DNA of 64,000 nucleotides from Ferruginibacter sp. GTDB taxonomy: Bacteria; Bacteroidota; Bacteroidia; Chitinophagales; Chitinophagaceae. Below the pieces are notes generated by a model. It saw nothing but the letters and a program-made list of their open reading frames with translations. It had not been told where the DNA came from and ran no database searches. Below are positions 26,075-35,076 of the stretch, one piece after another; within the stretch, counting starts at the first letter, position 1, and each line of letters begins with the position of its first letter. A program made the translations under genes and the position numbers. The stretch is taken from NCBI GenBank assembly GCA_017983695.1, contig JAGOAX010000007.1:208077-272076 (forward strand), read 5' to 3'.

Positions 26075-26884
26075 TTAGTTCTTACTATTAAGCGCCATTG
26101 CAGTAGCTTCCCTTAATACCCTGGATTGAATTAAGTAATTTTTATTGGGGCTGTATATAAATAAACAAGTGCCGTTTTTAATTTTATTAATAATGGATTT
26201 ATGTAATTTTTCAGGTACTGCCGGGCAACCCTGGCTACGGCCAATATACCCTTGCGATTGTATCAACTCTTCGTTTACATAACCGGCGCCATGTATTACA
26301 ATGGCACGGCTGTCGGCTTTATCATTAATCCCTTTTTCCAATCCCTGCAAATGCAGTGAGTAGCCATTTTTACCGTTATAGGTGTCCATAGTTTCATAAA
26401 AACCAAGGCTGCTTTTATTGCTTTCCGGCTTGTTAGAAAACTGGTTAGCATATTCCTTTCCCGAGTTTATCCCATGTGCTACATAGGTATTAAACAGTAC
26501 TTCCCTTTTTTCAAGATCAATAATAAATAATCTTTTTTTAGATGAGGGCTGGCTAAAATCAACTATTGAAATAATATTATCGTTAGCAATTTTCCCTGCT
26601 TTTGAAAGATAATCAAAACCCTGCATGGCCATTTGAAAAGCCTGCTGCGATAAGCCTATTAAATTTAAACGCAGGCTGTCGTAAATATCTGATACTATAT
26701 TATCTGTATTAACCGGGGTTAATGCAGGAATTGAATCTTTAGTGATAAGAGTCTCCAGTTTATTTTCAGTTGATCTAATAACCTCTGCTGGTTTGTATTT
26801 TGCAAATACAAATGGCAGGTGCAGCATAAAAATAAATATGGAGGATAAGAAAAGATAGAATTTTTTAAAGCGGTGCTTTTTCAT
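26075..26884 (-). CDS. Murein L,D-transpeptidase catalytic domain family protein (PF13645)
   Basis: This 269-residue envelope protein has an N-terminal signal/anchor (FYLFLSSIFIFMLHLPFVFA). The YkuD_2-type domain shows IVIHGAGYVNEE and the catalytic-type GYIGRSQGCPAVP with its Cys. Such proteins are expected to act on peptidoglycan cross-links, though biochemical proof for this subfamily is limited. The minus-strand TAATTTTG at 26922-26929 is a possible -7 promoter box, 38 bases before the start. Confidence 0.82.
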   Translation of the reverse strand: MKKHRFKKFYLFLSSIFIFMLHLPFVFAKYKPAEVIRSTENKLETLITKDSIPALTPVNTDNIVSDIYDSLRLNLIGLSQQAFQMAMQGFDYLSKAGKIANDNIISIVDFSQPSSKKRLFIIDLEKREVLFNTYVAHGINSGKEYANQFSNKPESNKSSLGFYETMDTYNGKNGYSLHLQGLEKGINDKADSRAIVIHGAGYVNEELIQSQGYIGRSQGCPAVPEKLHKSIINKIKNGTCLFIYSPNKNYLIQSRVLREATAMALNSKN

Positions 26885-27074
26885 GTTATTAAGATATTGG
26901 TTTTACAATCACAAGCAGCCGCAAAATTAAGCATGGAGTTTGTTTTTGGTTTGTTAAAAACTAACTCTCATTCCTAATCCTGTCAAAATAAATTTAAAAC
27001 CATATCTAACAGCCTTTAAAACCAGCTCTTTGCGGAACAATTTTGAGTTATACAATTTTTTCCACCCTGCTGTT

Positions 27075-28040
27075 TTATTCCCCCTTTTTCGAATACCTGC
27101 TTAACGCTGTCTTTGCTGCAACACCCCATTCCTTTACATCTTTCTTTTTCCATTTGCCATTTGATGCAGCTGATGGATTAAGTACAGAACAGGTTTCTAC
27201 TTTATCTGACACTGACCAGGCAACCCAACTTAAACCTTTCGCATCCATCCAGGATACAAATTTATTCCACTCTGCATAATCAATAGGGCCGTCGCCGCTG
27301 GCTTCCATACCGGCACATTCCGAAACAAAAATGGGTAAGCCTTTTGCAATCGCTTCATCAGTTCTGTCTCTTAACCATTGCTTGTGGGTGCCTGCGTAAA
27401 AATGCATCGTGTACATTAAGTTGTCGTAGCCTTTTATGGGGTCTGCCGCAGGTAACTGCACATCCTGATCCCACTTAGGACTGCCCACTAAAATAATATT
27501 AGCAGCATCAATACTGCGGATAGTTTTTATCAGCTCTTCTGAATACGCTTTCACCTCGGGCCATGTTTCATAATCGGGCTCATTAAATATTTCATAGATC
27601 ACATTAGGATATTTACCATAGGCGGTCGCCATCTCCTTAAAAAACTCCACAGCTTCTTTTTGTTGTATGTTATGGCTGTGCCAGTCGATAATAACATACA
27701 CGCCTTGCTTAATGCAGGCATCAATAACATTTTTCATAAGGGTTTTTGAATTTGCCGGGTCTTTCAAATAACCTTTGTTATTTAATTCAATCCCCATTGA
27801 CGCTCTTACAACGGTGCTGTTCCAGTCTTTATACAAAGTTTTTACAACTCCCTTATTATAAAATCTTGGCCACAGGTTATGCCAGCCTAAACTCATGCCG
27901 TGCAATGCAATTGCCTGCCCCTTTGCATCGGTTAATTGAGTGCCCACTACTTTTAATTGCCCATGCTCCTTTACCGGCTGCGATTGTACAGCCATGGTAA
28001 TAATTGCAAGAATTACTGTAATAAAAAACTTTATTCTCAT
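27075..28040 (-). CDS. GH5 endo-beta-glucanase/glucomannanase-like enzyme
   Basis: This 321-residue secreted enzyme has a signal peptide ending near QSQ (residue 20). Its GH5 barrel is close to subfamily 2 (cellulase-like): LHGMSLGWHN, IDWHSHN, acid/base Glu154 in IFNEPD and nucleophile Glu241 in FVSECAG. It would cut beta-1,4 bonds; in this locus glucomannan or a glucan contaminant is a fair guess. It is the last gene of the 15-gene minus-strand locus, 10 bases after the GH26 gene. No strong terminator is visible after it. Confidence 0.85.
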   Translation of the reverse strand: MRIKFFITVILAIITMAVQSQPVKEHGQLKVVGTQLTDAKGQAIALHGMSLGWHNLWPRFYNKGVVKTLYKDWNSTVVRASMGIELNNKGYLKDPANSKTLMKNVIDACIKQGVYVIIDWHSHNIQQKEAVEFFKEMATAYGKYPNVIYEIFNEPDYETWPEVKAYSEELIKTIRSIDAANIILVGSPKWDQDVQLPAADPIKGYDNLMYTMHFYAGTHKQWLRDRTDEAIAKGLPIFVSECAGMEASGDGPIDYAEWNKFVSWMDAKGLSWVAWSVSDKVETCSVLNPSAASNGKWKKKDVKEWGVAAKTALSRYSKKGE

Positions 28041-28050
28041 GTTGAAATTA

Positions 28051-29190
28051 TTACCTGGTCTTATAAATATTTTTCAGGTCGTTTTCAAATAAAGTGTACC
28101 GGCTATTATAAAATTTTATAAAATCGGTTTCACTTACATGGCCCGGAAATGGTGCATAATAATGCGTAGGACTTGTAACATCATTACGCCAAACCAAAAC
28201 ATAAGTTAGCTTTAATTTTTCTTTTTGTAAAGATTTCAATAGTGTTTCTGTCCACCAGGTGGTATTTGGAATAGATTCCAAACCGGTTTCGGTAAAAGCT
28301 GCCAGCTTACCAGCTTTCTTTGCAAAATTGGATACAATTTTTAATTTCAATATTCCTGAATCCAGGTTGTATTTTCCATAGCGGCCAAAGTCGTTATAAT
28401 TATCCATACCTACCATATCAACAAAATCATTACCTGGATAACGTTCTAAAAATTCTGCTTCTGTACCAAATGTATTATCGGGAGAAAATGCATAAATAAA
28501 ATTATGTACGCCTAAACTATCTCTTAGATAGGTAACGGTGAATTGCCACAGGTTTTTAAATTCGGCTACACTGCAATAAGGTTTGCCCCACCAAAACCAG
28601 TAACCATCAAACTCGTGATAGGGACGAAAGATCATCGGTACTAATTTACCATCCTTTCCCTTTGTTGATTTTGCCAGGTCGGCAATGGTACTAAGTATGG
28701 CTTTGTATTTTTGATGATGAGACCCACCGGGAATAATGTTTTTTACTGCGGGAGCTGTGGTAGAATCTTTCCAGTAAAAATTTGGTTCAGATACCGGATT
28801 ATTAAAATGCCAGGATACGGTGGTGATGCCACCACGGTTGTAAGTGTCTGAAATATTTTTTTGCAATGCGGCTTTTTCTTTTGCAATACTATTTTCGGAT
28901 CTGCCGGATAGACCGCTGAAATCTACACCAATTACAGCCGGGTGAGAACCGGTAACTGATTTCACATCTGACCTGTCAGCTTCGCCTTGCCAACCATGCC
29001 CGTATTCTGTTGCATGCTGGTGCCCAAAAAGAATATATTTCTCTGAAAGTTTATTGAGGCTGTTATACAATGCCTTTGTTTCTGCAGTAGCATTAGCATC
29101 AATAATTTTATACTTATTTTTTTGAGCAAAACAAAATGTTACAGCTAAAATAAATGTACCAAAAACGGAGAGACATTTTTTTATTCCCAT
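28051..29190 (-). CDS. GH26 beta-mannanase, locus copy 2
   Basis: This 379-residue secreted GH26 enzyme has a signal peptide ending near FCFAQ (residue 23). Acid/base Glu193 lies in RPYHEFDG and nucleophile Glu301 in FTETGLE. The LFGHQHATEYG and SWHFNNP motifs are typical of endo-beta-1,4-mannanases. It is a diverged paralogue of the GH26 at 44462-45619. Whether it is endo-acting or a mannobiose-releasing exo-enzyme cannot be told. Confidence 0.88.
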   Translation of the reverse strand: MGIKKCLSVFGTFILAVTFCFAQKNKYKIIDANATAETKALYNSLNKLSEKYILFGHQHATEYGHGWQGEADRSDVKSVTGSHPAVIGVDFSGLSGRSENSIAKEKAALQKNISDTYNRGGITTVSWHFNNPVSEPNFYWKDSTTAPAVKNIIPGGSHHQKYKAILSTIADLAKSTKGKDGKLVPMIFRPYHEFDGYWFWWGKPYCSVAEFKNLWQFTVTYLRDSLGVHNFIYAFSPDNTFGTEAEFLERYPGNDFVDMVGMDNYNDFGRYGKYNLDSGILKLKIVSNFAKKAGKLAAFTETGLESIPNTTWWTETLLKSLQKEKLKLTYVLVWRNDVTSPTHYYAPFPGHVSETDFIKFYNSRYTLFENDLKNIYKTR

Positions 29191-29202
29191 TTTTAACTTT
29201 TA

Positions 29203-30309
29203 TTATTGCTTCAATAATTGTTTAATAAAAGGAATTAATTGACTGGCTATCACTTTATGATCGGTAATAGATGGATGATAACCACAGCCAGCAGGCTGCA
29301 TAGCATTAAACCAAAATGTTTTTATAGGTTTACCCGGTTGTATTTCGTCATTAATTTCGTTTTGTACTGTAGTAATACACTCCTGCAGTATCAGGTTGTT
29401 CTGCCCGTCAATCATCGGACTGTTAAATAACACAACTTGTACTCCGGGATAATGACTGTAAATAGTTTTAATAAATTTTTTATACTCTGCAATGTATTTC
29501 AATTTATCAAATGGCAGCCTTGCTATTTTACCATCGCCGTTATTCAAATCATTGGTGCCTAATGCAATGGTTACAATATCCGGAATGTAACTGCTAAAAT
29601 TCCATTTGTTGGTACTGTCGGTATTTAAAAAAGCATTTTGATATTGCTGCGGTACAGTGGGACCATCACTGTTCCAGTTTCGGTAAATGCCTGCACCAGA
29701 AATGGCACTTATCATATACGCAGCATTTACAGCTCTTGCTGTTAGGCTGGCATAACTAAAGTAGGCATTGTGTTGATCGTACCATTTGCTGCCATTACCG
29801 CAGGGTATTTCCATATCGTTACCAAAACCACAGGTGATGGAGTTGCCGATAAATTCTATTTTGGTTTTAAAATCTTCTTTGAGTGCGGTTAAATTTTGTG
29901 CATCAATTTTTGTGATGATGATTTGTCCGTTAGCAGCTTCGGTGGCTTTGCTTATTACCAGTTTGTGCTGCATATCATTTCCAACGGCTTTAATGATGTA
30001 AGGAATGGCCACCTGTACATCTACTTTTTGGCGGCCTACATACATACCATCCAATTCAAAATTTACATAGTTGTAATCACCCTGGTATGGTGTTGCATTC
30101 TTAAGATATACTACACAGTCCAGCCCTGTAAAACTTACGGTGCAGGATGCTGCGGAAGCGCTTAACGTAACCGTGCTGTCAGCATTTTTTATGGCACGTC
30201 CCATAATGTTGCCATCGGCTGGTGTAAATACTTTTTGTGATACAGCATGTTGTGTGCTGCTGCATGTGAAGAGTATTGCAGTTAAAAGTAAAAAGGCAAT
30301 GTTTTTCAT
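29203..30309 (-). CDS. CE2-like carbohydrate acetylesterase
   Basis: This 368-residue protein has a lipoprotein-like N-terminus (LLTAILFTCSS). A jelly-roll domain (about 25-135) precedes an SGNH hydrolase domain with FIGNSITCGFG (nucleophile Ser), GTNDLN and GYHPSITDH (Asp/His region). This two-domain order is characteristic of CE2 enzymes, which remove acetyl groups from plant mannans and similar glycans. Its place among mannanases supports acetyl-glucomannan deacetylation. Confidence 0.83.
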   Translation of the reverse strand: MKNIAFLLLTAILFTCSSTQHAVSQKVFTPADGNIMGRAIKNADSTVTLSASAASCTVSFTGLDCVVYLKNATPYQGDYNYVNFELDGMYVGRQKVDVQVAIPYIIKAVGNDMQHKLVISKATEAANGQIIITKIDAQNLTALKEDFKTKIEFIGNSITCGFGNDMEIPCGNGSKWYDQHNAYFSYASLTARAVNAAYMISAISGAGIYRNWNSDGPTVPQQYQNAFLNTDSTNKWNFSSYIPDIVTIALGTNDLNNGDGKIARLPFDKLKYIAEYKKFIKTIYSHYPGVQVVLFNSPMIDGQNNLILQECITTVQNEINDEIQPGKPIKTFWFNAMQPAGCGYHPSITDHKVIASQLIPFIKQLLKQ

Positions 30310-30423
30310 TTATAATTTATGTTTTTATTTATCGCTTCGATAAAGGTTCAATAAAGGTATGCGGTACAAGTGAGTGACACAACGATGATGCCATGAAAAA
30401 CAAATGCTGGTTTCAAAAAAAAA

Positions 30424-33315
30424 TTACTTTCCAGCGATAGCTGGCCGCAACGCCGTTGCTGTTGATTGAATTTTTAGTGTCCCTTGTTTTAATCCATTAG
30501 CATTTGCGGTAATAATTATTTCGCCTGCATCGCTTGTTGACTGTACAATTACTTGTGCCAGGCCGCTGAATAATTTTCTTTTATAAACTGCTGCAGGTGT
30601 TACAATTTGAAAAAGCCCGGGGTTCATATTTACATTATCCCAGGCTTGATTTTTTAATAATGGCGTTGCGGTGATGGCAATGGTATTATTGCCGGGGTGT
30701 AATAAAGCTGCGTCTAAAATATATGTATTGCCTTTTTCGCTTTTTAAAATATTGCTGGCAATTTGTTTTCCGTTAATATAAATAGATTGTTCTTTACCCA
30801 AACTGTTGTAAAGAAAACTGACTACATCGGCAGCATTTATTTGCGGCAAATTAAAAGTTCCCCTATACACTACTGCTTTTGCTTTTTCACCAAACTCTTT
30901 TGTACGGTCGTCTTTAAATGCCGGTTGCCATTGTCTATCATCGTAGGCTTCGGCAGTTTCTTCAACCGTATTTATATCGCTGATAATTTTTTCTCTTAAA
31001 TTTTCTATGGATACCACTTCAATAGTTTCCAAATATTTATCAGCTTCCAGCGATGAAGGATTGCCATTACCCACGCCAATAATTTTGCCGGGGCCGGTAA
31101 TGCTGAAGGTAATTTCGTCGGTTGCATCGGGCACATGCAGATTATTTTTATCCAATGCATCAATAGTGATCATTACAATATCTTCTTTATTGGCACTGAT
31201 GGTATTTTTATTGGCCCTTACATTTACTACAGCAGCAACATTGGTGGTTTGCACTTTGTCGGTAATTACTTTTTTACCATTTTTATATCCAATGGCTTCT
31301 ACAACTCCGGGTACATATTTTACTTTCCATGCTAAATGCCCGTTTACTGGCATTGCTTTTTTACCTGCGCTTTTTTTATTTACAAACAATTCCACTTCGT
31401 CGCAATTACTAAATGCCCACACGGCTATCTCCTGCCCTTCTTTTCCTTTGTGGTTCCAGTGTGGAAAAATATGCAGGGTTGTTTTATCCGTCCACCAGCT
31501 TTTCAAATAATATACATTGTCTTTTGCAAAACCACATTGATCTACCATACCAAAATACGAACCGATGGACGGAAAACCAAAAGGTGTTGGTTCGCCACGA
31601 TAATCAAAACCTGTCCAGATGAACATGCCGGCTAAATAATCTCTTGCCGCATAATGTTTCCAGCCATCTTCAATAGTTAAAAAATTGGGATAAGGTTTTT
31701 TATCGTAAGCCGCCAGCCATTGATTTTTTTCATCATCAAAATAAATACCTCTTGTTGCTCTTGTGGTACCTTCTTCGGTGCCCCACATGGGTTGATCAGG
31801 AAATTCGACATGATGTTGATCGGTATTAATCTGCCCTACATAATTTACTCCCATTACATCAATAACATTGGAAATTCCTTTTTGCCAGCCACCACTAATT
31901 GCGGCGGTAATAGCACGGGTACTATCAATTGATTTTGTAAAAGCTTGCAATGTGGTGGCTAATTTTGCACCGAGTTCATTACCTTCTACACCCCACTCTT
32001 CATTGGCAATACTCCAGCTAATTATGCTGGGATGATTTCTATCCCGAAGCATAAAACGCTTCATGTAATTAAAGTGTGTGCTGCTAACGCCGAGTAACCT
32101 GTTTTCATCAATCACCAACATGCCCAGCCTGTCGCATATATCCAGCAACTCTGGCGTAGGCGGATTGTGTGAACACCGGTAGGCATTGATTCCAAAATCT
32201 TTTAGTGTTTGTATTCTAAACTCCTGCAACGCATCGGGCATGGCGGCGCCTACACCTGCATGATCCTGATGATTGTTGGTGCCGTGGATTTTTATATTTT
32301 TTCCGTTTAAGAAAAAACCTTTGTTGGCATCAAAGCGAATGGTACGAATTCCAAAACTGGTTTCGTAATTATCCAATACTTTTCCGTTTTCTACAACAGT
32401 AGTAATTAATTTATACAGGTAAGGATTGTCCAGCGACCACAATGATGGATCGGTTACAGGAATAGTTACAGCTATATCTTTTTGCTGGTAAGAACTGAAG
32501 TGTATATTTTTTATATTTTCTGTTGCGATAGTTTTGCCTGTTGCATCAATAATGCTTTGCTGTACATCAACCGTTTTATTATTTACAAATTGATTGATGA
32601 TGTTTACTTGTGCATGTACATCCGCTGCGTTATTTTTTACGGTTGTTGTAACAAATGTTCCATCAGTTGCAATATGCAATGGCGATGATTTATTTAACCA
32701 CACATGGCGGTAAATTCCTGCGCCTTCATAAAACCAGCCTTCTTCCATAGTGGCATCGGCTCTTACTGCAATTACATTCTCGCCACCGTAATTTAAGTAC
32801 TCAGTAATATTATATTCAAAACCGGTGTAGCCACTGGGTTCGGTGCCCAAATAAAAACCGTTTATCCAAACAATGGAATTTCTAAATACGCCATCAAATG
32901 CAATGCTGATCTGTTTGCCTGCATCTTTTTTATCAATAGTAAATGTTTTACGATACCAGCCCACACTTGCATCAGGAAAATTTCGGCCAATAGCTTTAAA
33001 GCCATGACTAAAGCTGGCCAACCTGTTAAAAGGTTGTTCTACCGCCCAATCATGCGGCAGGTTTAATTTTCTCCAACTGCGGTCATCAAAATTTGCAGCG
33101 GCAGCACCATCGCCATAAGATGCTTTGGTTAAGTAAGAAAAATAACCGGTGCCGGTATTAAAATCTTTTTTTGTATCGAAGGGATGGCCAAAGGCAAAGC
33201 GCCAGTCGAAGTCCATTAGTAAATGTTCTCTTGACGAAACATCATTTTTATTTTGCGAAAAGATGTTATTTACAATTATTAAAGACAGTGCTACAATTAA
33301 TAATTTATTTTTCAT
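30424..33315 (-). CDS. GH2 beta-galactosidase-like enzyme
   Basis: This 963-residue secreted GH2 protein has a signal peptide ending near IFSQ (residue 21). In order: sugar-binding jelly roll (NLPHDWAVEQPF, VWINGFYLG), immunoglobulin-like domain, TIM barrel with acid/base Glu439 (SIANEEW) and nucleophile Glu514 (WGTEEGTT), then extra beta domains including one with NGKQI-type jelly-roll features near the C-terminus. The RCSHNPPTPELLDICDRLG segment is typical of beta-galactosidases; a beta-mannosidase or glucuronidase role is less likely but open. A 114-base gap separates it from the CE2 gene, the largest gap in the lower half of the locus. Confidence 0.85.
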   Translation of the reverse strand: MKNKLLIVALSLIIVNNIFSQNKNDVSSREHLLMDFDWRFAFGHPFDTKKDFNTGTGYFSYLTKASYGDGAAAANFDDRSWRKLNLPHDWAVEQPFNRLASFSHGFKAIGRNFPDASVGWYRKTFTIDKKDAGKQISIAFDGVFRNSIVWINGFYLGTEPSGYTGFEYNITEYLNYGGENVIAVRADATMEEGWFYEGAGIYRHVWLNKSSPLHIATDGTFVTTTVKNNAADVHAQVNIINQFVNNKTVDVQQSIIDATGKTIATENIKNIHFSSYQQKDIAVTIPVTDPSLWSLDNPYLYKLITTVVENGKVLDNYETSFGIRTIRFDANKGFFLNGKNIKIHGTNNHQDHAGVGAAMPDALQEFRIQTLKDFGINAYRCSHNPPTPELLDICDRLGMLVIDENRLLGVSSTHFNYMKRFMLRDRNHPSIISWSIANEEWGVEGNELGAKLATTLQAFTKSIDSTRAITAAISGGWQKGISNVIDVMGVNYVGQINTDQHHVEFPDQPMWGTEEGTTRATRGIYFDDEKNQWLAAYDKKPYPNFLTIEDGWKHYAARDYLAGMFIWTGFDYRGEPTPFGFPSIGSYFGMVDQCGFAKDNVYYLKSWWTDKTTLHIFPHWNHKGKEGQEIAVWAFSNCDEVELFVNKKSAGKKAMPVNGHLAWKVKYVPGVVEAIGYKNGKKVITDKVQTTNVAAVVNVRANKNTISANKEDIVMITIDALDKNNLHVPDATDEITFSITGPGKIIGVGNGNPSSLEADKYLETIEVVSIENLREKIISDINTVEETAEAYDDRQWQPAFKDDRTKEFGEKAKAVVYRGTFNLPQINAADVVSFLYNSLGKEQSIYINGKQIASNILKSEKGNTYILDAALLHPGNNTIAITATPLLKNQAWDNVNMNPGLFQIVTPAAVYKRKLFSGLAQVIVQSTSDAGEIIITANANGLKQGTLKIQSTATALRPAIAGK

Positions 33316-33324
33316 CTTTTAAAA

Positions 33325-35064
33325 CTATTTATTTATTACCAGGTAAACTACCGAACGGGCCGGCACCGATACATTAATACCGCCACTGGTTAAAGCACTG
33401 TTTGCATTAATAGTTGTATATGTTGCAGAAGGTCCCCCTGTTGGTTCTGTTGGTCCGTTTCCATTCACATATACTTTTGAAGAGAACTCTCCATTATCGC
33501 TCCCCCCGGTAAGTGTGTACCAATAAAATTTTGTTCCGGCTGTTGCATTTTGTAAAGTTACATTTACAGTTTCTCCCAATGTGCCCTTGTTAACCAGTAT
33601 CACTCCTTTTTCGCCACTGGTAAATGATGATGCATAAGCTAAAACACCTCCTACCGTTGTCGATTTCAACATTCTGTCACCCATGTATTTTTGAAAATAG
33701 TACATATAATAAAATGCCGGACGTGGATTCCATTTTACAACACCCGGTTCGTTACCGGAATTAAAGAGGCCATGATCGTTTCCATTATCATAACTGTTAC
33801 TTAAATCCCAGCGGCAAACAAATCCATAATTATTTTTTACAGATTCTGCCATTGTAATTAATGCATGCATACCATTTACAAATGATACCTGTTGTTTAGA
33901 ACCTTGTGATGTGATATTGTATTCGGTAAGTGCAACAGGTTTAATTGTATTGCCTGCACCGGTCAAACCATTCTTATAAAAACTCATCATGGCAGCAGTA
34001 TTGCCTGTTGCCGTTGTTAAAATTTCAGATGCGGTTGCATTGGTTTGATAAGGCGTGTAATAACTGTGAATGATGTAAAAATCAGTGACAGTGTTTACCT
34101 GTGGCAACACTCCTGCATTCCACAACTGATCAGTTGCTGTTTGCCATGCGGCAGGTTGTGCTTCTAAAATATAACTGCCGATGTAAATTGTTTTACCAAT
34201 TTCCTGTGCGGCTTTACGCATCGAATCGATAAATACTTTTACATGCTGGCCGTATAAAGTACCGGTAATAATTTCCGGCTGGCCATCTTTATTATTGGCA
34301 GTGTTGATTCTGTAGCCAGCTTCCCAGGTACCGTTGCATTCATTACCAATTTCCCAGTACTTGGTGCGGCCATTATCAAAGCGTACCCAATCAGCCGCCA
34401 AATGTGCCGCTTGTGCAACAGGGTTGTTTGCTGTGCTGTAACGGGCATAACCATAGTTCACCGTTATCATTCCCTGGCTGCCGGTTTGTTGCAGCATGGT
34501 ATAATAACTGTTTAAAGAAATAGTCCAGCCATCATTTGTTTGTCCACCCCAGTAACCCGCTGCCGATGCTACACCACTTGCATCCAGCAATTGTGCAGGC
34601 GCATCTGCCGGAGGATTATTAAAAGGTTTGTTCCAAAAATACATATCGCTGATGCTGCCGCCGGGAAAACGTACAACATTAGGTTTAAGGTTTGTAAGAT
34701 GTGCCATCAACGGTGCTTCTGTTATCATCTGCGTCATCCAGCTATTGGCATTGTGCGTATTATATGTAGCTGGAATTTTTGTAAGCACTGTACCTGCATC
34801 TATAGTTACATAAGATGTAGGGGTAACTGTTGGCTTGGCAACATCAATAGCTGTTGGCGCAGTAAATGTTTTTCCTGCCCATTCATTCATAAAAAAACCA
34901 ATCGTATTGGCTGTTGCCGGATCGGTAGGCGTAACATTACCGCCACCTCCTCCACCACCGGTTCCACCTCCTGTGCCTCCGCCTGAACTTGGTTTATCAC
35001 CACAGGAAATTGTTATCACAACTATAGATGCAAATAAAAAAGCCAGTAATTTTTTCATCTTCAT
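33325..35064 (-). CDS. Putative clan GH-A glycoside hydrolase lipoprotein, family unassigned
   Basis: This 579-residue lipoprotein has a lipobox ending VITISC (Cys about 21) and then a Gly-rich linker (residues 24-45) that would hold the enzyme away from the membrane. The catalytic region contains NVVRFPGGS, YWEIGNECNGTW (candidate acid/base Glu) and VALTEYN (candidate nucleophile Glu). These resemble arabinofuranosidase-like GH51 and related clan GH-A families, but I cannot place it in a family. The last 100 residues are a beta domain (VILVNKGTLGETVNVTL to VPARSVVYLVINK). The locus context suggests action on a hemicellulose side chain. Confidence 0.65.
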   Translation of the reverse strand: MKMKKLLAFLFASIVVITISCGDKPSSGGGTGGGTGGGGGGGNVTPTDPATANTIGFFMNEWAGKTFTAPTAIDVAKPTVTPTSYVTIDAGTVLTKIPATYNTHNANSWMTQMITEAPLMAHLTNLKPNVVRFPGGSISDMYFWNKPFNNPPADAPAQLLDASGVASAAGYWGGQTNDGWTISLNSYYTMLQQTGSQGMITVNYGYARYSTANNPVAQAAHLAADWVRFDNGRTKYWEIGNECNGTWEAGYRINTANNKDGQPEIITGTLYGQHVKVFIDSMRKAAQEIGKTIYIGSYILEAQPAAWQTATDQLWNAGVLPQVNTVTDFYIIHSYYTPYQTNATASEILTTATGNTAAMMSFYKNGLTGAGNTIKPVALTEYNITSQGSKQQVSFVNGMHALITMAESVKNNYGFVCRWDLSNSYDNGNDHGLFNSGNEPGVVKWNPRPAFYYMYYFQKYMGDRMLKSTTVGGVLAYASSFTSGEKGVILVNKGTLGETVNVTLQNATAGTKFYWYTLTGGSDNGEFSSKVYVNGNGPTEPTGGPSATYTTINANSALTSGGINVSVPARSVVYLVINK

Positions 35065-35076
35065 TTTATTAATATT

